A DNA stretch of 64,000 nt, taken from Candidatus Peribacteraceae bacterium. GTDB taxonomy: Bacteria; Patescibacteriota; Gracilibacteria; Peribacterales; Peribacteraceae. The DNA lies in NCBI GenBank assembly GCA_028703445.1, contig JAQVMW010000003.1:56164-120163 (forward strand), written 5' to 3'. Positions 56,225 to 64,000 of the stretch are shown in pieces. Below the pieces are notes generated by a model. The model searched no databases. It worked only from the letters and a program-made list of their open reading frames with translations, and had not been told where the DNA came from. The first letter of the stretch is position 1. Every line of letters starts with the position of its first letter. Position numbers and translations under genes: made by a program.

Positions 56225-57301
56225 TTATTCGAGTATGTCCCAGATGAGTGGTGTCCCGGACAGAATATCCTTCTTGGCCTTCTTGCCGATGACATCCCGC
56301 ACAAATTTCGGCGCGATGCCCGTGCCCGGCCTGCGGATGGCGATCATTTCCGCCGTGAGCGTTCCTCCCTTCTGAAGATCGCAACCGGCCACAACGCTCC
56401 GGCGCGCGACCGAACGCACGTTCTCTTCGCACGGCTGACATTTTTTCTCGCCGGTCCCCAAGGCTTCCTGCAGGACGGACACGTTCTTCAGAGCCTCTGC
56501 ATCCTTGATAATGCGAATCATCTGCGTCAGCTCTTCGGGCTCCAACGATGCGGCGTGATCGGGACCGGACATCGTGCGATCGAGGGTGAAATGCTTTTCG
56601 AGAACCTGCGCGCCCAGTGCTGCGGCAGTCAAAGCCACGGCAACACCCTCCGTGTGATCGGAATAACCGACGGGAACATGAAATTCCTGACGCAGAGTTT
56701 CCATGGTCCGCAGGTTGATTTGGTCGGCGGGCGCGGGGTAGGCGCTGACGCAGTGAAGCAGCGTAAGCGGAACTTTGTTCGCACGGAAGATTTCGACGGC
56801 CTCCTTCACCTCCTCGAGGGAACACATGCCCGTGGAAAGAATGACGTCTGCCCCGAGAGCAGCGACATTTTTTAAGAATGGAAGATTCGTGACCTCGCCG
56901 GAAGGGATTTTCAGTGTCTTGAGCTTGAGCGAGAGCAAAAATTTCGCAGACGCAATATCGAACGGCGTCACGATGAGCTCGATCTGACGTTCCTTCGCAT
57001 GATCGGCGAGCCGCCGGTACGCATCCTTCGGCAGCATGAGGGAAGCGAGCATTTCTTTCTGATCGCGCCAGGCATCCTTACCTTCCTGATACGACGCCAG
57101 AGGCGCCGCTCCGGCCAGCTCGTCCGGATCAAACAGCTGGAATTTGACGGCATCCGCCCCCGCGTCGCAGGCGGCATCCACCAGACGCATGGCCAGATCC
57201 TCTTTGCCGTTATGGTTCACGCCGGCCTCGGCGATGATGAACACGGATGGGCGGGGAGAGGGCTCCAAAGGCGCAAAAAGGGAAATCCGAACAGAAGGCA
57301 A
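56225..57301 (-). CDS. neuB: N-acetylneuraminate/legionaminate synthase
   Basis: This protein of about 358 residues condenses a ManNAc-type sugar with phosphoenolpyruvate. The TIM-barrel domain begins FIIAEAGVNHNGKEDLAMRL. It continues with DAVKFQLFDPDEL, ILSTGMCSLEEVKEAVE, LLHCVSAYPAPADQINLRTM, GYSDHTEGVAVALTAA and KHFTLDRTMSGPDHAASLEP. The C-terminal antifreeze-like SAF domain (VVAGCDLQKGGTLTAEMIAI) follows. The start is uncertain. TTG 57301 begins right after a TATAGA box, so GTG 57244, at the barrel start, is also possible. It is divergent from the hisF-like gene. Confidence 0.93.
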   Translation of the reverse strand: MPSVRISLFAPLEPSPRPSVFIIAEAGVNHNGKEDLAMRLVDAACDAGADAVKFQLFDPDELAGAAPLASYQEGKDAWRDQKEMLASLMLPKDAYRRLADHAKERQIELIVTPFDIASAKFLLSLKLKTLKIPSGEVTNLPFLKNVAALGADVILSTGMCSLEEVKEAVEIFRANKVPLTLLHCVSAYPAPADQINLRTMETLRQEFHVPVGYSDHTEGVAVALTAAALGAQVLEKHFTLDRTMSGPDHAASLEPEELTQMIRIIKDAEALKNVSVLQEALGTGEKKCQPCEENVRSVARRSVVAGCDLQKGGTLTAEMIAIRRPGTGIAPKFVRDVIGKKAKKDILSGTPLIWDILE

Positions 57302-57342
57302 ATCTATAACCCTTTTCGCGCCTTTTCAATACACTATCCCCG

Positions 57343-58104
57343 TTGCACAGTGTCCGCGTCATCCCCCGGCTCGATATCAAAGGACCCAATGTGGTGAAGG
57401 GCATCCATCTGGAGGGGCTGCGCGTCATCGGAAATCCCGTCACACTCGCCCGCAAGTACTACGAACAGGGCGCGGACGAACTCATCGCCATGGATAGCGT
57501 CGCGTCGCTCTACCAGAGGAGCCCCGACTTTGACCTGATGCGCTCGGTCGCCAATGAACTCTTCATCCCGCTCACCATGGGCGGGGGAATCCAGTCGCTG
57601 CACGACATCAATAATTTTCTGCGGGCGGGAGCGGACAAAGTCGCAATCAATACGTACGCCACGCGCAATCCGCAACTGCTCTCCGAAGCTATGCATCAGT
57701 TCGGAGCACAGTGCATCGTGCTCTCGGTCGAGGCCAAGCGAAGCGGTCAAGGCCGTTGGGAAGCGTACACCGATGGCGGGCGCGAGCACTCGGGGCTGGA
57801 CGCGATTGAATGGATCAAGCGGGCACTCGCGATGGGCGTGGGAGAGATCCTGCTCACCTCCGTGGATTTCGATGGGACGAAGAAAGGATATGATCGGGAG
57901 CTCCTTGCCGCCGTGACGGCATGCGCTGATGTTCCGGTGATCATCCATGGCGGAGCGAGAGATGCCGCTTCGCTGACGGAGGCAATTCAAGAAGGCCACG
58001 CCGATGCGGTGTGCCTGGCCTCCATTCTTCACTATAACGAATGGACGATCGGCGCCCTCAAGGAACAATTGATGACTCAAAAAATTCCCATTCGTCACGC
58101 ATAA
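57343..58104 (+). CDS. hisF: HisF-like cyclase subunit of sugar amidation
   Basis: This 253-residue TIM-barrel protein is similar to the HisF subunit of imidazole glycerol phosphate synthase. Visible marks are RVIPRLDIKGPNVVKGIHLE, LIAMDSVASLYQRSPDFDLM, PLTMGGGIQSLHDI, VAINTYATRNPQLL, TSVDFDGTKKGYDRELLAAV and IIHGGARDAASL. The start codon is TTG 57343, 7 nt after TACACT. With HisH and the N-acetyl sugar amidotransferase it forms the WbpG-HisH2-HisF2-type amidination system. No histidine-biosynthesis gene is near, which argues for the sugar role. Confidence 0.9.
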   Translation: MHSVRVIPRLDIKGPNVVKGIHLEGLRVIGNPVTLARKYYEQGADELIAMDSVASLYQRSPDFDLMRSVANELFIPLTMGGGIQSLHDINNFLRAGADKVAINTYATRNPQLLSEAMHQFGAQCIVLSVEAKRSGQGRWEAYTDGGREHSGLDAIEWIKRALAMGVGEILLTSVDFDGTKKGYDRELLAAVTACADVPVIIHGGARDAASLTEAIQEGHADAVCLASILHYNEWTIGALKEQLMTQKIPIRHA

Positions 58105-58109
58105 CGCCC

Positions 58110-58805
58110 ATGGCTCACCTCTGCATCGTCGACTACGGCATCGGGAACATCCATAGCGCCATGAAGGCGCTCAAACGCTTCACGCAGGACGTCATCCTGA
58201 GCGAGGACCCGAAGGAAATTCGTGATGCTGCCGCGCTCGTGTTGCCGGGGCAAGGGGCGTTCGAAGCGGGAATGGAGGGACTCCGGGTGCGCGGGCTGCT
58301 CAATGAAGTGAAAACCGCGGCCGCCAACGGAAAACCTATCCTCGGTATCTGCTTAGGCGCACAACTTTTACTCGAAAAAGGACATGAATTCGGCGAATGG
58401 GAGGGACTCGGTTTGCTCCCGGGTGAGGTCGTGCATTTTCCGGCACTTCAGAAGGGCGCCAAGACGCCGCACATGGGCTGGAATTCAATAGAAAGCGCTC
58501 TCCTTGTTCCCTCTCCCTACGGGAGAGGGTGGCGCGAAGCGCCAGGAGAGGGACAAACGGAGGTCAAAGCGTGGAAAGGCACGGTTCTCGAAGGGGTGAC
58601 TGCCGGCGCGGATATGTACTTCATCCATTCATACTTCCTGAAACCCAAAGATCCGTCGCATGTCCTTGCAGAGACAACGTACGGCGGCCTCACGTTCGCC
58701 TCGGCAATCGGAAAGGGCAACATTATCGGTTGCCAGTTTCACCCGGAAAAGAGCGGGGAGGCCGGTTTGAGGATTCTGCAGAATTTCGTTGCGCTCGCAC
58801 GGTGA
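58110..58805 (+). CDS. hisH: HisH-like glutamine amidotransferase with in-frame repeat
   Basis: This 231-residue class I glutaminase feeds ammonia to HisF. The oxyanion strand and nucleophile are in PILGICLGAQLLLEKG. The His-Glu pair is in GCQFHPEKSGEAGL. Residues about 133-150 (VPSPYGRGWREAPGEGQT) have no counterpart in HisH proteins and are encoded by a palindromic repeat (58509-58553) that keeps the frame. The start ATG 58110 lies 5 nt after the hisF stop, so the two genes form an operon. Confidence 0.9.
   Translation: MAHLCIVDYGIGNIHSAMKALKRFTQDVILSEDPKEIRDAAALVLPGQGAFEAGMEGLRVRGLLNEVKTAAANGKPILGICLGAQLLLEKGHEFGEWEGLGLLPGEVVHFPALQKGAKTPHMGWNSIESALLVPSPYGRGWREAPGEGQTEVKAWKGTVLEGVTAGADMYFIHSYFLKPKDPSHVLAETTYGGLTFASAIGKGNIIGCQFHPEKSGEAGLRILQNFVALAR
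58509..58553. repeat. Palindromic element inside hisH
   Basis: CCCTCTCCCTACGGGAGAGG is followed by the hairpin GGCGCGAAGCGCC and AGGAGAGGGA. It is nearly identical to the element at 35763-35808. The element adds about 15 residues to HisH without breaking the frame. Confidence 0.85.
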
Positions 58806-58817
58806 TCCACCATCCGC

Positions 58818-58826
58818 TGCTATACT
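58818..58826 (+). promoter_or_regulatory. Extended -10 promoter of methyltransferase gene
   Basis: TGCTATACT ends 10 nt before ATG 58837. Confidence 0.55.
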
Positions 58827-58836
58827 TCCTTCACTC

Positions 58837-59583
58837 ATGAAAATCACACGCAACAACTTTTGGACTGGCATGCGTGCGCTGATCGGCAACGCTTGGCGGT
58901 TATCATTCTTGAAAGCACTGACGGCAAATATTCTCGAATATTCCGTAACAGACACTCTACGGAGGCATTCTGCCGTGCGTTCCCTGCCGCTCACCGACGC
59001 AAGGCTTGGATTGGGCACACCGTTTCAGGTGACCTATGAAGCAATGAAGGGAAACACGTCGCTTCTTGAGGAATATGTGCTCCTGAGTCTCATCCGATCC
59101 TATGGTACTCGCTCGTTTTTTGAATTTGGAACCTATCAGGGACAGACCTCATTCATGCTGGCAAAAAATTTTCCGGAACTGGTGATCCATACACTGGATC
59201 TTCCGGCAACCGACGTCGACAGGACAGAGATCCCTATCTCTTCGGGAGAACGCCGTTATGTTGAAAAGCCGGTGATCGGCTCAAAATTTCTCGGCACGCC
59301 GGAACAGAAACAGATTACGCAGCTCTTCGGAGATTCCGCTTCGTTCGATTACATCCCCTATGAGAACAAAATGGATTGTGTGTTTGTGGACGGTTGTCAC
59401 GATTACATGTACGTCAAGAATGACACGGAGCATGCTCTGCGCCTGCTGAAAGAAAAAGGAGTCATTTTGTGGCACGACTATCTGACCTACGAAAGCGTGA
59501 GCCGGTATTTGAATGAATTGGGACAGGATATTCCCCTGTACCACATTCAGGGCACCTCTTATGTTTTATTCATTCGTGCGTGA
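58837..59583 (+). CDS. SAM-dependent methyltransferase (Methyltransf_24-like)
   Basis: This 248-residue protein starts at ATG 58837 (MKITRNNFWTGM). The Rossmann start SFFEFGTYQGQTSFMLAKNF is followed by the acidic LDLPATDVD, the core strand MDCVFVDGCHDYMYVKNDTE and the C-terminal GVILWHDYLTYESV. This pattern matches the class I methyltransferases found in glycan loci. The substrate is unknown. An extended -10 box lies 10 nt upstream. Confidence 0.85.
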   Translation: MKITRNNFWTGMRALIGNAWRLSFLKALTANILEYSVTDTLRRHSAVRSLPLTDARLGLGTPFQVTYEAMKGNTSLLEEYVLLSLIRSYGTRSFFEFGTYQGQTSFMLAKNFPELVIHTLDLPATDVDRTEIPISSGERRYVEKPVIGSKFLGTPEQKQITQLFGDSASFDYIPYENKMDCVFVDGCHDYMYVKNDTEHALRLLKEKGVILWHDYLTYESVSRYLNELGQDIPLYHIQGTSYVLFIRA

Positions 59584-59668
59584 GGTTCCGTGACCCGCTC
59601 ACCGTCACTGGGACGCCCCACCTGAATTTCCTTGTGTTTCCTCCAATGCCGCCGGAGTGGAGAGAGGA

Positions 59669-60463
59669 TCAATGCGCCTTGTCTTTCTTGCGGGTGACCC
59701 GCAAGAAACACCACGGCTGGAGAATGTAATGGTGTACCTGCATGCCGTTCCAGACTTCTGTGAGGTCGCCTGGCTTCTTCTCTTCTGGCCACTGGGCAGA
59801 ACCGAGAGCGTGCGGATCAAAATCCTTATCCTGTTCAATGGAAACATCGGCGACATCCGGCAATGTTCCGCAGAGCCATCGCATATAGCGCTCGGAATAG
59901 ATGTTGTGGAAGAAATTAGACCTGATCGGTTCTCCATTGGTCCGGAATACGGGATCCTTCTTTCCCTTGAGTACTGCGGGCTCCGGCACCTGCTGAATGC
60001 GAAAATTGGTTGTCCCGATATGGGTACGTATGAGCATGGTTCGGCGTGTCACACGCCAGAGCTCTCTGATCGGTTTTACGATGTCCGGCAAATGCAGGAG
60101 GACATTGCAGCACAGGACGATATCGAATGTCCTGGGCTTGAACGGAAGATCATCAATGCTCGCCACGCGGAAGTGGGCATTGGAGTCGTGGGCATACGCT
60201 TTTTTTGCCAGACGGATATAGTACGGCGTGATATCGGCGCCTTCGTAAGAAAAAGGGAAGGTGTATTCCCGCCGCAGGGATCGCAGGTAGTGACCGGTGC
60301 CACACCCCACATCGAGCACATGGGATCCGGGAACGATCACCCCCTTTAGCTGCCGTGCCGTAGCCTTGCTGCTCTCCATTTCCGGTGCCTTGCCAACGGC
60401 CCGTGCATAGAACACTTCACCGTACGTGGGTGCGGCACTCCAGAATTTTGCGGAATACGGCAT
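59669..60463 (-). CDS. Class I SAM-dependent methyltransferase
   Basis: This 264-residue protein has motif I HVLDVGCGTGHYLRSL. YEGADITPYYIRLAKK and FDIVLCCNVLLHLPDIVKPI follow in the usual order. The C-terminal part has an extra domain of about 100 residues. The start follows CATACT. It may methylate a sugar or lipid in the glycan pathway; the substrate is unknown. It is transcribed opposite to its neighbours. Confidence 0.87.
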   Translation of the reverse strand: MPYSAKFWSAAPTYGEVFYARAVGKAPEMESSKATARQLKGVIVPGSHVLDVGCGTGHYLRSLRREYTFPFSYEGADITPYYIRLAKKAYAHDSNAHFRVASIDDLPFKPRTFDIVLCCNVLLHLPDIVKPIRELWRVTRRTMLIRTHIGTTNFRIQQVPEPAVLKGKKDPVFRTNGEPIRSNFFHNIYSERYMRWLCGTLPDVADVSIEQDKDFDPHALGSAQWPEEKKPGDLTEVWNGMQVHHYILQPWCFLRVTRKKDKAH

Positions 60464-60648
60464 GAAAAAAAGGGAAGAGTATGGAGCCCGACTCTAACAG
60501 ATCTCCACACCGGGATAAAATACGTTCCTGCCAAAATGGAGAACGCATACGACCGTGCGGCCGAAAAGAAAAGGAGGGAATCGTGACATGAATTTCTTTC
60601 CATTTTGCGATTTCTTGTGTCAGGATATCTCTAATCTCGATATCTCGC

Positions 60649-62223
60649 ATGTCTCATACTGTTCCCATCAGAGCGATTGTCGGACGTTTTTCTCTCGATT
60701 TCTCCCGTCGGGCACTGGAGCGCGCCCTGCAAAAATGCCCTTTCGAATTTTGCGCGGATATCTCCGCCACCCGCTCTCCCGGAGAACCCTTCCCTCCTTT
60801 TGCCGGCATTCCTGCCGAACAGCAGGACCATTTCGTCTCGAGTACCATCCGCAACGGACAGTATGAAGGGGCCGACTGGAACAAAATCGCGCCACTCGAC
60901 GAGGAATTGTTGATTCGCATGAGCGAATGCGAATCGGTATTCATGGCCATTGTTACCCGCTTGGAATGGAAACGCAGCATTTTGTACGCCACGCGCAAGA
61001 GGTGGTACCTGCGTCACCTGCAATTCTGGAACGATTATCTGACGCGCCACAGAATCAATCTGTATCTCTCCGCGTGGATCCCGCATGAGATTCCCGACAT
61101 CATCATCTATCACCTCTGCAAAGCGCGAGGTATCCCCGTCCTCTACTTCAATACCACCGAGCTGCGCGATACCTCGTTTGTGGAACACGATATCCGGCAA
61201 TCCGCCATCCAGATTCAACCACGATACCAACAGCTACTGGACGCTCACGTCGGGCAGGACATCGACACGATTCCCCTCTCCGAACCATTCGCATCATATG
61301 AGCAGGCATTGATCCCCAGAGTGGGAATGCCGCCGGAAATAGAAAAGGTAAAAATTCCCACGTACTGGGGACACCTGTATCGGCTGGTCATGACGCGGCC
61401 ACTGGAATTTCTGCAGCGCGCCCTCCGCTACTGCACGCCCGGTGGTTGGAAGCGCGCTTTTCTGGCCGCCCGGCGGTGGCATGCCGTCCGTGAACGGGAG
61501 CACTTCTACGCCGCCCATGCCGCACCGCCGGACTTCAACCGTCCATTCGTCTATTTCCCATTACATTTCCAGCCGGAGGCAACCACGATCCCCATGGGGG
61601 GCGTCTTCGCCGATCTCATTCTGGCAACGCGCCTTCTCAATGCGACCCTGCCGAAGGATGTGCTCATCTACATCAAAGAGCATCCTCGCAGAAGCGGCTG
61701 GCAGAATCGCAGTATCGAGTATTACAAGGAATTTCTCGAACTGGAGAAAGTCCGCCTTGTCCCGACAACCGTCGATACCTTCGCCCTGCGGGAGCACTGT
61801 CTTGCCGTGGCCACTGTAACCGGATCCGCCGGATTTGAAGCGCTGTTCAGAGAGAAGCCCGTCTTCCTCTTCGGTTCACGCTACTTCCAATTCGCCCGTG
61901 GCGTCTTTCCGGTTCGCTCCCTGCAGGAATGCAAAGAGGCCGTGCATGCCGTGTTCGAGCGTAAAGAAAAGCCCACGCGCTTGAGCACGCATCTGTATTT
62001 GAAGGCGATGGAAGAAACTTGTCTGCTCGGCGTGCTCGACCCATGGAGTCTGGAAATCTCACACTTGCCCGAGGACGAGCACGTACGGGTGATGAGTGAA
62101 GCCATCGTGACGGAGGTGGCCCGCATCTTCTTGTTCAGCTCACCTTGTACCGCAGCTCCCACTCGTCCCGCTCAGTCTTTTTCCAGAGATGCGGGGAGCG
62201 GAAATTGTCTGCCAACGCCATGA
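60649..62223 (+). CDS. Capsule/surface polysaccharide glycosyltransferase-like protein
   Basis: This 524-residue protein resembles the Capsule_synth/KpsS-like group: YFPLHFQPEATTIPMG, PKDVLIYIKEHPRRSG and ATVTGSAGFEALFREKPVFL, a GT-B-like C-terminal domain. The first 200 residues form a distinct domain of unknown use. The last 30 or so residues (after ARIFLFSSPC) lie opposite the convergent amidotransferase gene over 89 nt, so the stop codon may be a late read-through from a shorter ancestral end. Its role is probably addition of a glycan or nonulosonic acid residue. Confidence 0.75.
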   Translation: MSHTVPIRAIVGRFSLDFSRRALERALQKCPFEFCADISATRSPGEPFPPFAGIPAEQQDHFVSSTIRNGQYEGADWNKIAPLDEELLIRMSECESVFMAIVTRLEWKRSILYATRKRWYLRHLQFWNDYLTRHRINLYLSAWIPHEIPDIIIYHLCKARGIPVLYFNTTELRDTSFVEHDIRQSAIQIQPRYQQLLDAHVGQDIDTIPLSEPFASYEQALIPRVGMPPEIEKVKIPTYWGHLYRLVMTRPLEFLQRALRYCTPGGWKRAFLAARRWHAVREREHFYAAHAAPPDFNRPFVYFPLHFQPEATTIPMGGVFADLILATRLLNATLPKDVLIYIKEHPRRSGWQNRSIEYYKEFLELEKVRLVPTTVDTFALREHCLAVATVTGSAGFEALFREKPVFLFGSRYFQFARGVFPVRSLQECKEAVHAVFERKEKPTRLSTHLYLKAMEETCLLGVLDPWSLEISHLPEDEHVRVMSEAIVTEVARIFLFSSPCTAAPTRPAQSFSRDAGSGNCLPTP

Positions 62224-63394
62224 ATGTTGCACGGTCCATGATGGGATGCGCAAATTCCTGTGACACCTTCCCGAATTCCTTTTCGGGAATGCTCAGATAC
62301 CGAAAATTATCCTCCTCAAATCGCGTGGGATATTCGCCGTCAAAACGATGCACCAGAGCGACCCCTTCCTCGCGCGTGATGTCTCCCGAACGAATTTCCT
62401 GTGCCGCATCGTAGGTGGCGCGCCCGATGCCGAACTTGACCCACGTCGTGTAGTAGTGAAGATCATCGATCTTGTCATCAATGCTGTTGTACTTGCTGTA
62501 CGTCCCCGGCGTGCGCTCCGGAGAAGCCTGAAAACCTCCGTGTTCCACCGCATAGTAGTAACATTCCTGCGGATGCCACCTGAGGTAATACCCCAAATAA
62601 TGAACCTGAATCTTCTTTGCCTGCAACGCTTCGGGATCGGCCGGAAGGTATGTCAGTATATCGTTGGGAGTGACGGCGTAACGCTCCTGTAATTCTTTGA
62701 TGGATGTGCCGCCGATAAAGATGGAGGACGGATCGGTATTGGTGAAATAGGACCAATTGCGCTCAGCTCTGTCCGTCTCGGCAATGGGATTGCCGTACTC
62801 GGCTTCCATCTCGCCGTAAAACACCAGCGGAATGTTGAAGATGGCCGCCAGTTTGGGCGCAAGAAATTTCTGCCCAAGCATGAACGGCTGGAAGGGATGG
62901 AACAGGCGTTCCACCGCCAGTCGCGTGAGCAGGCGGTGCACTTTGCCGTTGGGCGTGTGGAGATAATTATCGAATCCCGCGTGAATCCATGACTGAAAAT
63001 TCTTCCACCCCCACGGCGTGTACATGTGCGGAGCCCATGTGACCGTCAGCGGATGCATTCCGTACTCAAACTTGAGCTTGTACGCGGCATAGAAGCTGTC
63101 TTTGCCGCCGGACCCCGGCACCAGACAATCGTACGAGCCGTCATCCTTGCGGAAGCGGCTGCAGAGTTCTTTCAGTTCCCGTTCGCGCACGTTCCAGTCA
63201 ATGGAATTTTTCTTCTGCGCGATATAGCGGCATGCGTCGCACACGTCCTCATCATCAAAGTGGATCGTTTCTTTCTTGGAGGCCGCGGTGTGCCTGAACT
63301 CCACGGCAGAATTGGGACGCTGGTTGGAAATGACGCACCTCTTGCAGAAGCGCACATCGGTGGGCAGGCCGTACTTGGCTTCCAGTTCCGCCAT
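62135..63394 (-). CDS. wbpG: N-acetyl sugar amidotransferase (WbpG/PseA-like)
   Basis: This 419-residue PP-loop ATPase adds ammonia to the N-acetyl carbonyl of a sugar to make an acetamidino group. Visible marks are the Cys pairs RFCKRCVISNQRPNS and EDVCDACRYIAQKKN, the PP-loop CLVPGSGGKDSFYAAYKLKF, and TVTWAPHMYTPWGW. The HisH/HisF-like genes would supply the ammonia. It overlaps its convergent neighbour by 89 nt. No promoter box was picked out with confidence. Confidence 0.92.
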   Translation of the reverse strand: MAELEAKYGLPTDVRFCKRCVISNQRPNSAVEFRHTAASKKETIHFDDEDVCDACRYIAQKKNSIDWNVRERELKELCSRFRKDDGSYDCLVPGSGGKDSFYAAYKLKFEYGMHPLTVTWAPHMYTPWGWKNFQSWIHAGFDNYLHTPNGKVHRLLTRLAVERLFHPFQPFMLGQKFLAPKLAAIFNIPLVFYGEMEAEYGNPIAETDRAERNWSYFTNTDPSSIFIGGTSIKELQERYAVTPNDILTYLPADPEALQAKKIQVHYLGYYLRWHPQECYYYAVEHGGFQASPERTPGTYSKYNSIDDKIDDLHYYTTWVKFGIGRATYDAAQEIRSGDITREEGVALVHRFDGEYPTRFEEDNFRYLSIPEKEFGKVSQEFAHPIMDRATFMALADNFRSPHLWKKTERDEWELRYKVS

Positions 63395-63541
63395 GCCGGG
63401 ATGGTAGAAGACCCCTACGGGGTGATCAATCTAAATACAGCGGATCATCGAATAGGCTCTCTCCATCCGCTCATACCAAAACATGGCTCTGTAGGGAGGA
63501 AAAGAAGGGTCATGTGGTAGAATGGCCTTCTCCTTTCTCCA

Positions 63542-64000
63542 ATGAAAACAACGGACATCCTCGGCATCATCCTTGCACGCGGAGGGTCGAAGAGACTTCC
63601 CCGCAAAAACATTGCATCGCTGAACGGCAAACCACTCCTCGCGTACACGTGTGAAGCGGCGCTTGGCAGCACATTGCTGACACGGGTCATCCTGAGCACC
63701 GACGATGAGGATATCGCCGCCATAGGACGCCAGTACGGCGTGGAAGTGCCCTTCATGCGACCGGCTCATCTGGCAACTGATAAAGCGGATTCCATGGATG
63801 TTCTGCTCTACGTCCTGCAGGAGCTTGAGAAACGGGAACACTACGCGCCATCGCTTGTGGTCCTGCTCCAGCCAACATCTCCCCTGCGCACGTCCGCCCA
63901 TATCGATGCGGGGATCGTTCTCCTACAACAAACCGGGGCGGACTCCGTCGTCAGTGTCACCGAAGTTCCGCATCTTCACTGCCCGCCGCATGCAATGTAC
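63542..64000 (+). CDS. neuA: CMP-nonulosonic acid cytidylyltransferase, 3' end outside window
   Basis: The frame starts at ATG 63542 and is open to the right edge. About 153 residues are visible. LGIILARGGSKRLPRKNIAS is the NeuA/PseF/LegF nucleotide-binding loop. VVLLQPTSPLRTSAHIDAGI is the second conserved block. It activates a nonulosonic acid with CTP and follows the synthase module logically. TGGTAGAAT (63515-63523), an extended -10, precedes it by 18 nt. Confidence 0.92.
   Translation, partial: MKTTDILGIILARGGSKRLPRKNIASLNGKPLLAYTCEAALGSTLLTRVILSTDDEDIAAIGRQYGVEVPFMRPAHLATDKADSMDVLLYVLQELEKREHYAPSLVVLLQPTSPLRTSAHIDAGIVLLQQTGADSVVSVTEVPHLHCPPHAMY

Noticed and set aside
57343..58805. Histidine biosynthesis operon
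   Set aside because: Only HisF- and HisH-like genes occur, next to neuB and the sugar amidotransferase, so sugar amidation fits better.

Overview
The window looks like a chromosome segment from a reduced-genome member of the Candidate Phyla Radiation (Patescibacteria), perhaps of the Peregrinibacteria/Peribacteria kind. This is an inference from gene content and style: short intergenic gaps, small lipoproteins with a WLCVNGEW-type motif, two four-helix-bundle (S23/IVP/Avd-like) genes, VanW, a short PolX, and few Shine-Dalgarno (SD) sites. No phylogenetic marker could be compared here. Most housekeeping genes carry a -10 box, often TGCTATRCT, only 6-10 nt before the start codon, which predicts widespread leaderless mRNA.

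Layout. 1-26.3 kb is core and envelope: a partial membrane protein, sufS-sufU, tRNA-Thr, rpsF-rpsR, a four-helix-bundle gene inside inverted 7-bp arrays, yebC, a GT-C-like membrane protein, a large class A penicillin-binding protein, a pilin-like peptide, a TPR protein, ftsX, recO, vanW, an RNase HI protein, a CtpA-type protease, ndk, an M16 peptidase, rpmH, a PduO-type adenosyltransferase, pheT, tRNA-Ser, two exported proteins and polX. 26.4-30.3 kb is a different landscape: small unrecognised genes with strong SD sites and hairpins around ahcY. 30.5-31.9 kb has a PfkB kinase (a likely adenosine kinase partner of AhcY) and a second array-flanked four-helix-bundle gene.

31.9-64 kb is a large surface-glycan locus. 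It holds UDP-glucose dehydrogenase and UDP-glucuronate epimerase, a polyprenyl-phosphate sugar system (GT2, GT-C, GtrA), a flavoprotein sugar mutase/oxidase, an SGNH-MBOAT O-acylation pair, a UDP-N-acetylhexosamine dehydrogenase, a heptose module (a cupin-kinase fusion, a GmhB-nucleotidyltransferase fusion and a GT9 transferase), GDP-mannose dehydratase, and a nonulosonic-acid module. The last comprises a 4,6-dehydratase, aminotransferase, N-formyltransferase, NeuC, NeuB, NeuA and HisH/HisF/WbpG-type amidation genes. Together they predict a heptose- and legionaminate-like-sugar-containing surface polymer in which the usual N-acetyltransferase is replaced by an N-formyltransferase.

Repeats are abundant: short-period (7-9 bp) degenerate tandem arrays, often as inverted pairs; palindromic GC-rich elements, some sitting in frame inside genes; an 82-bp exact tandem duplication; and a hairpin element that duplicates a tRNA 3' end. 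No CRISPR array, transposase, phage structural gene or rRNA was found.
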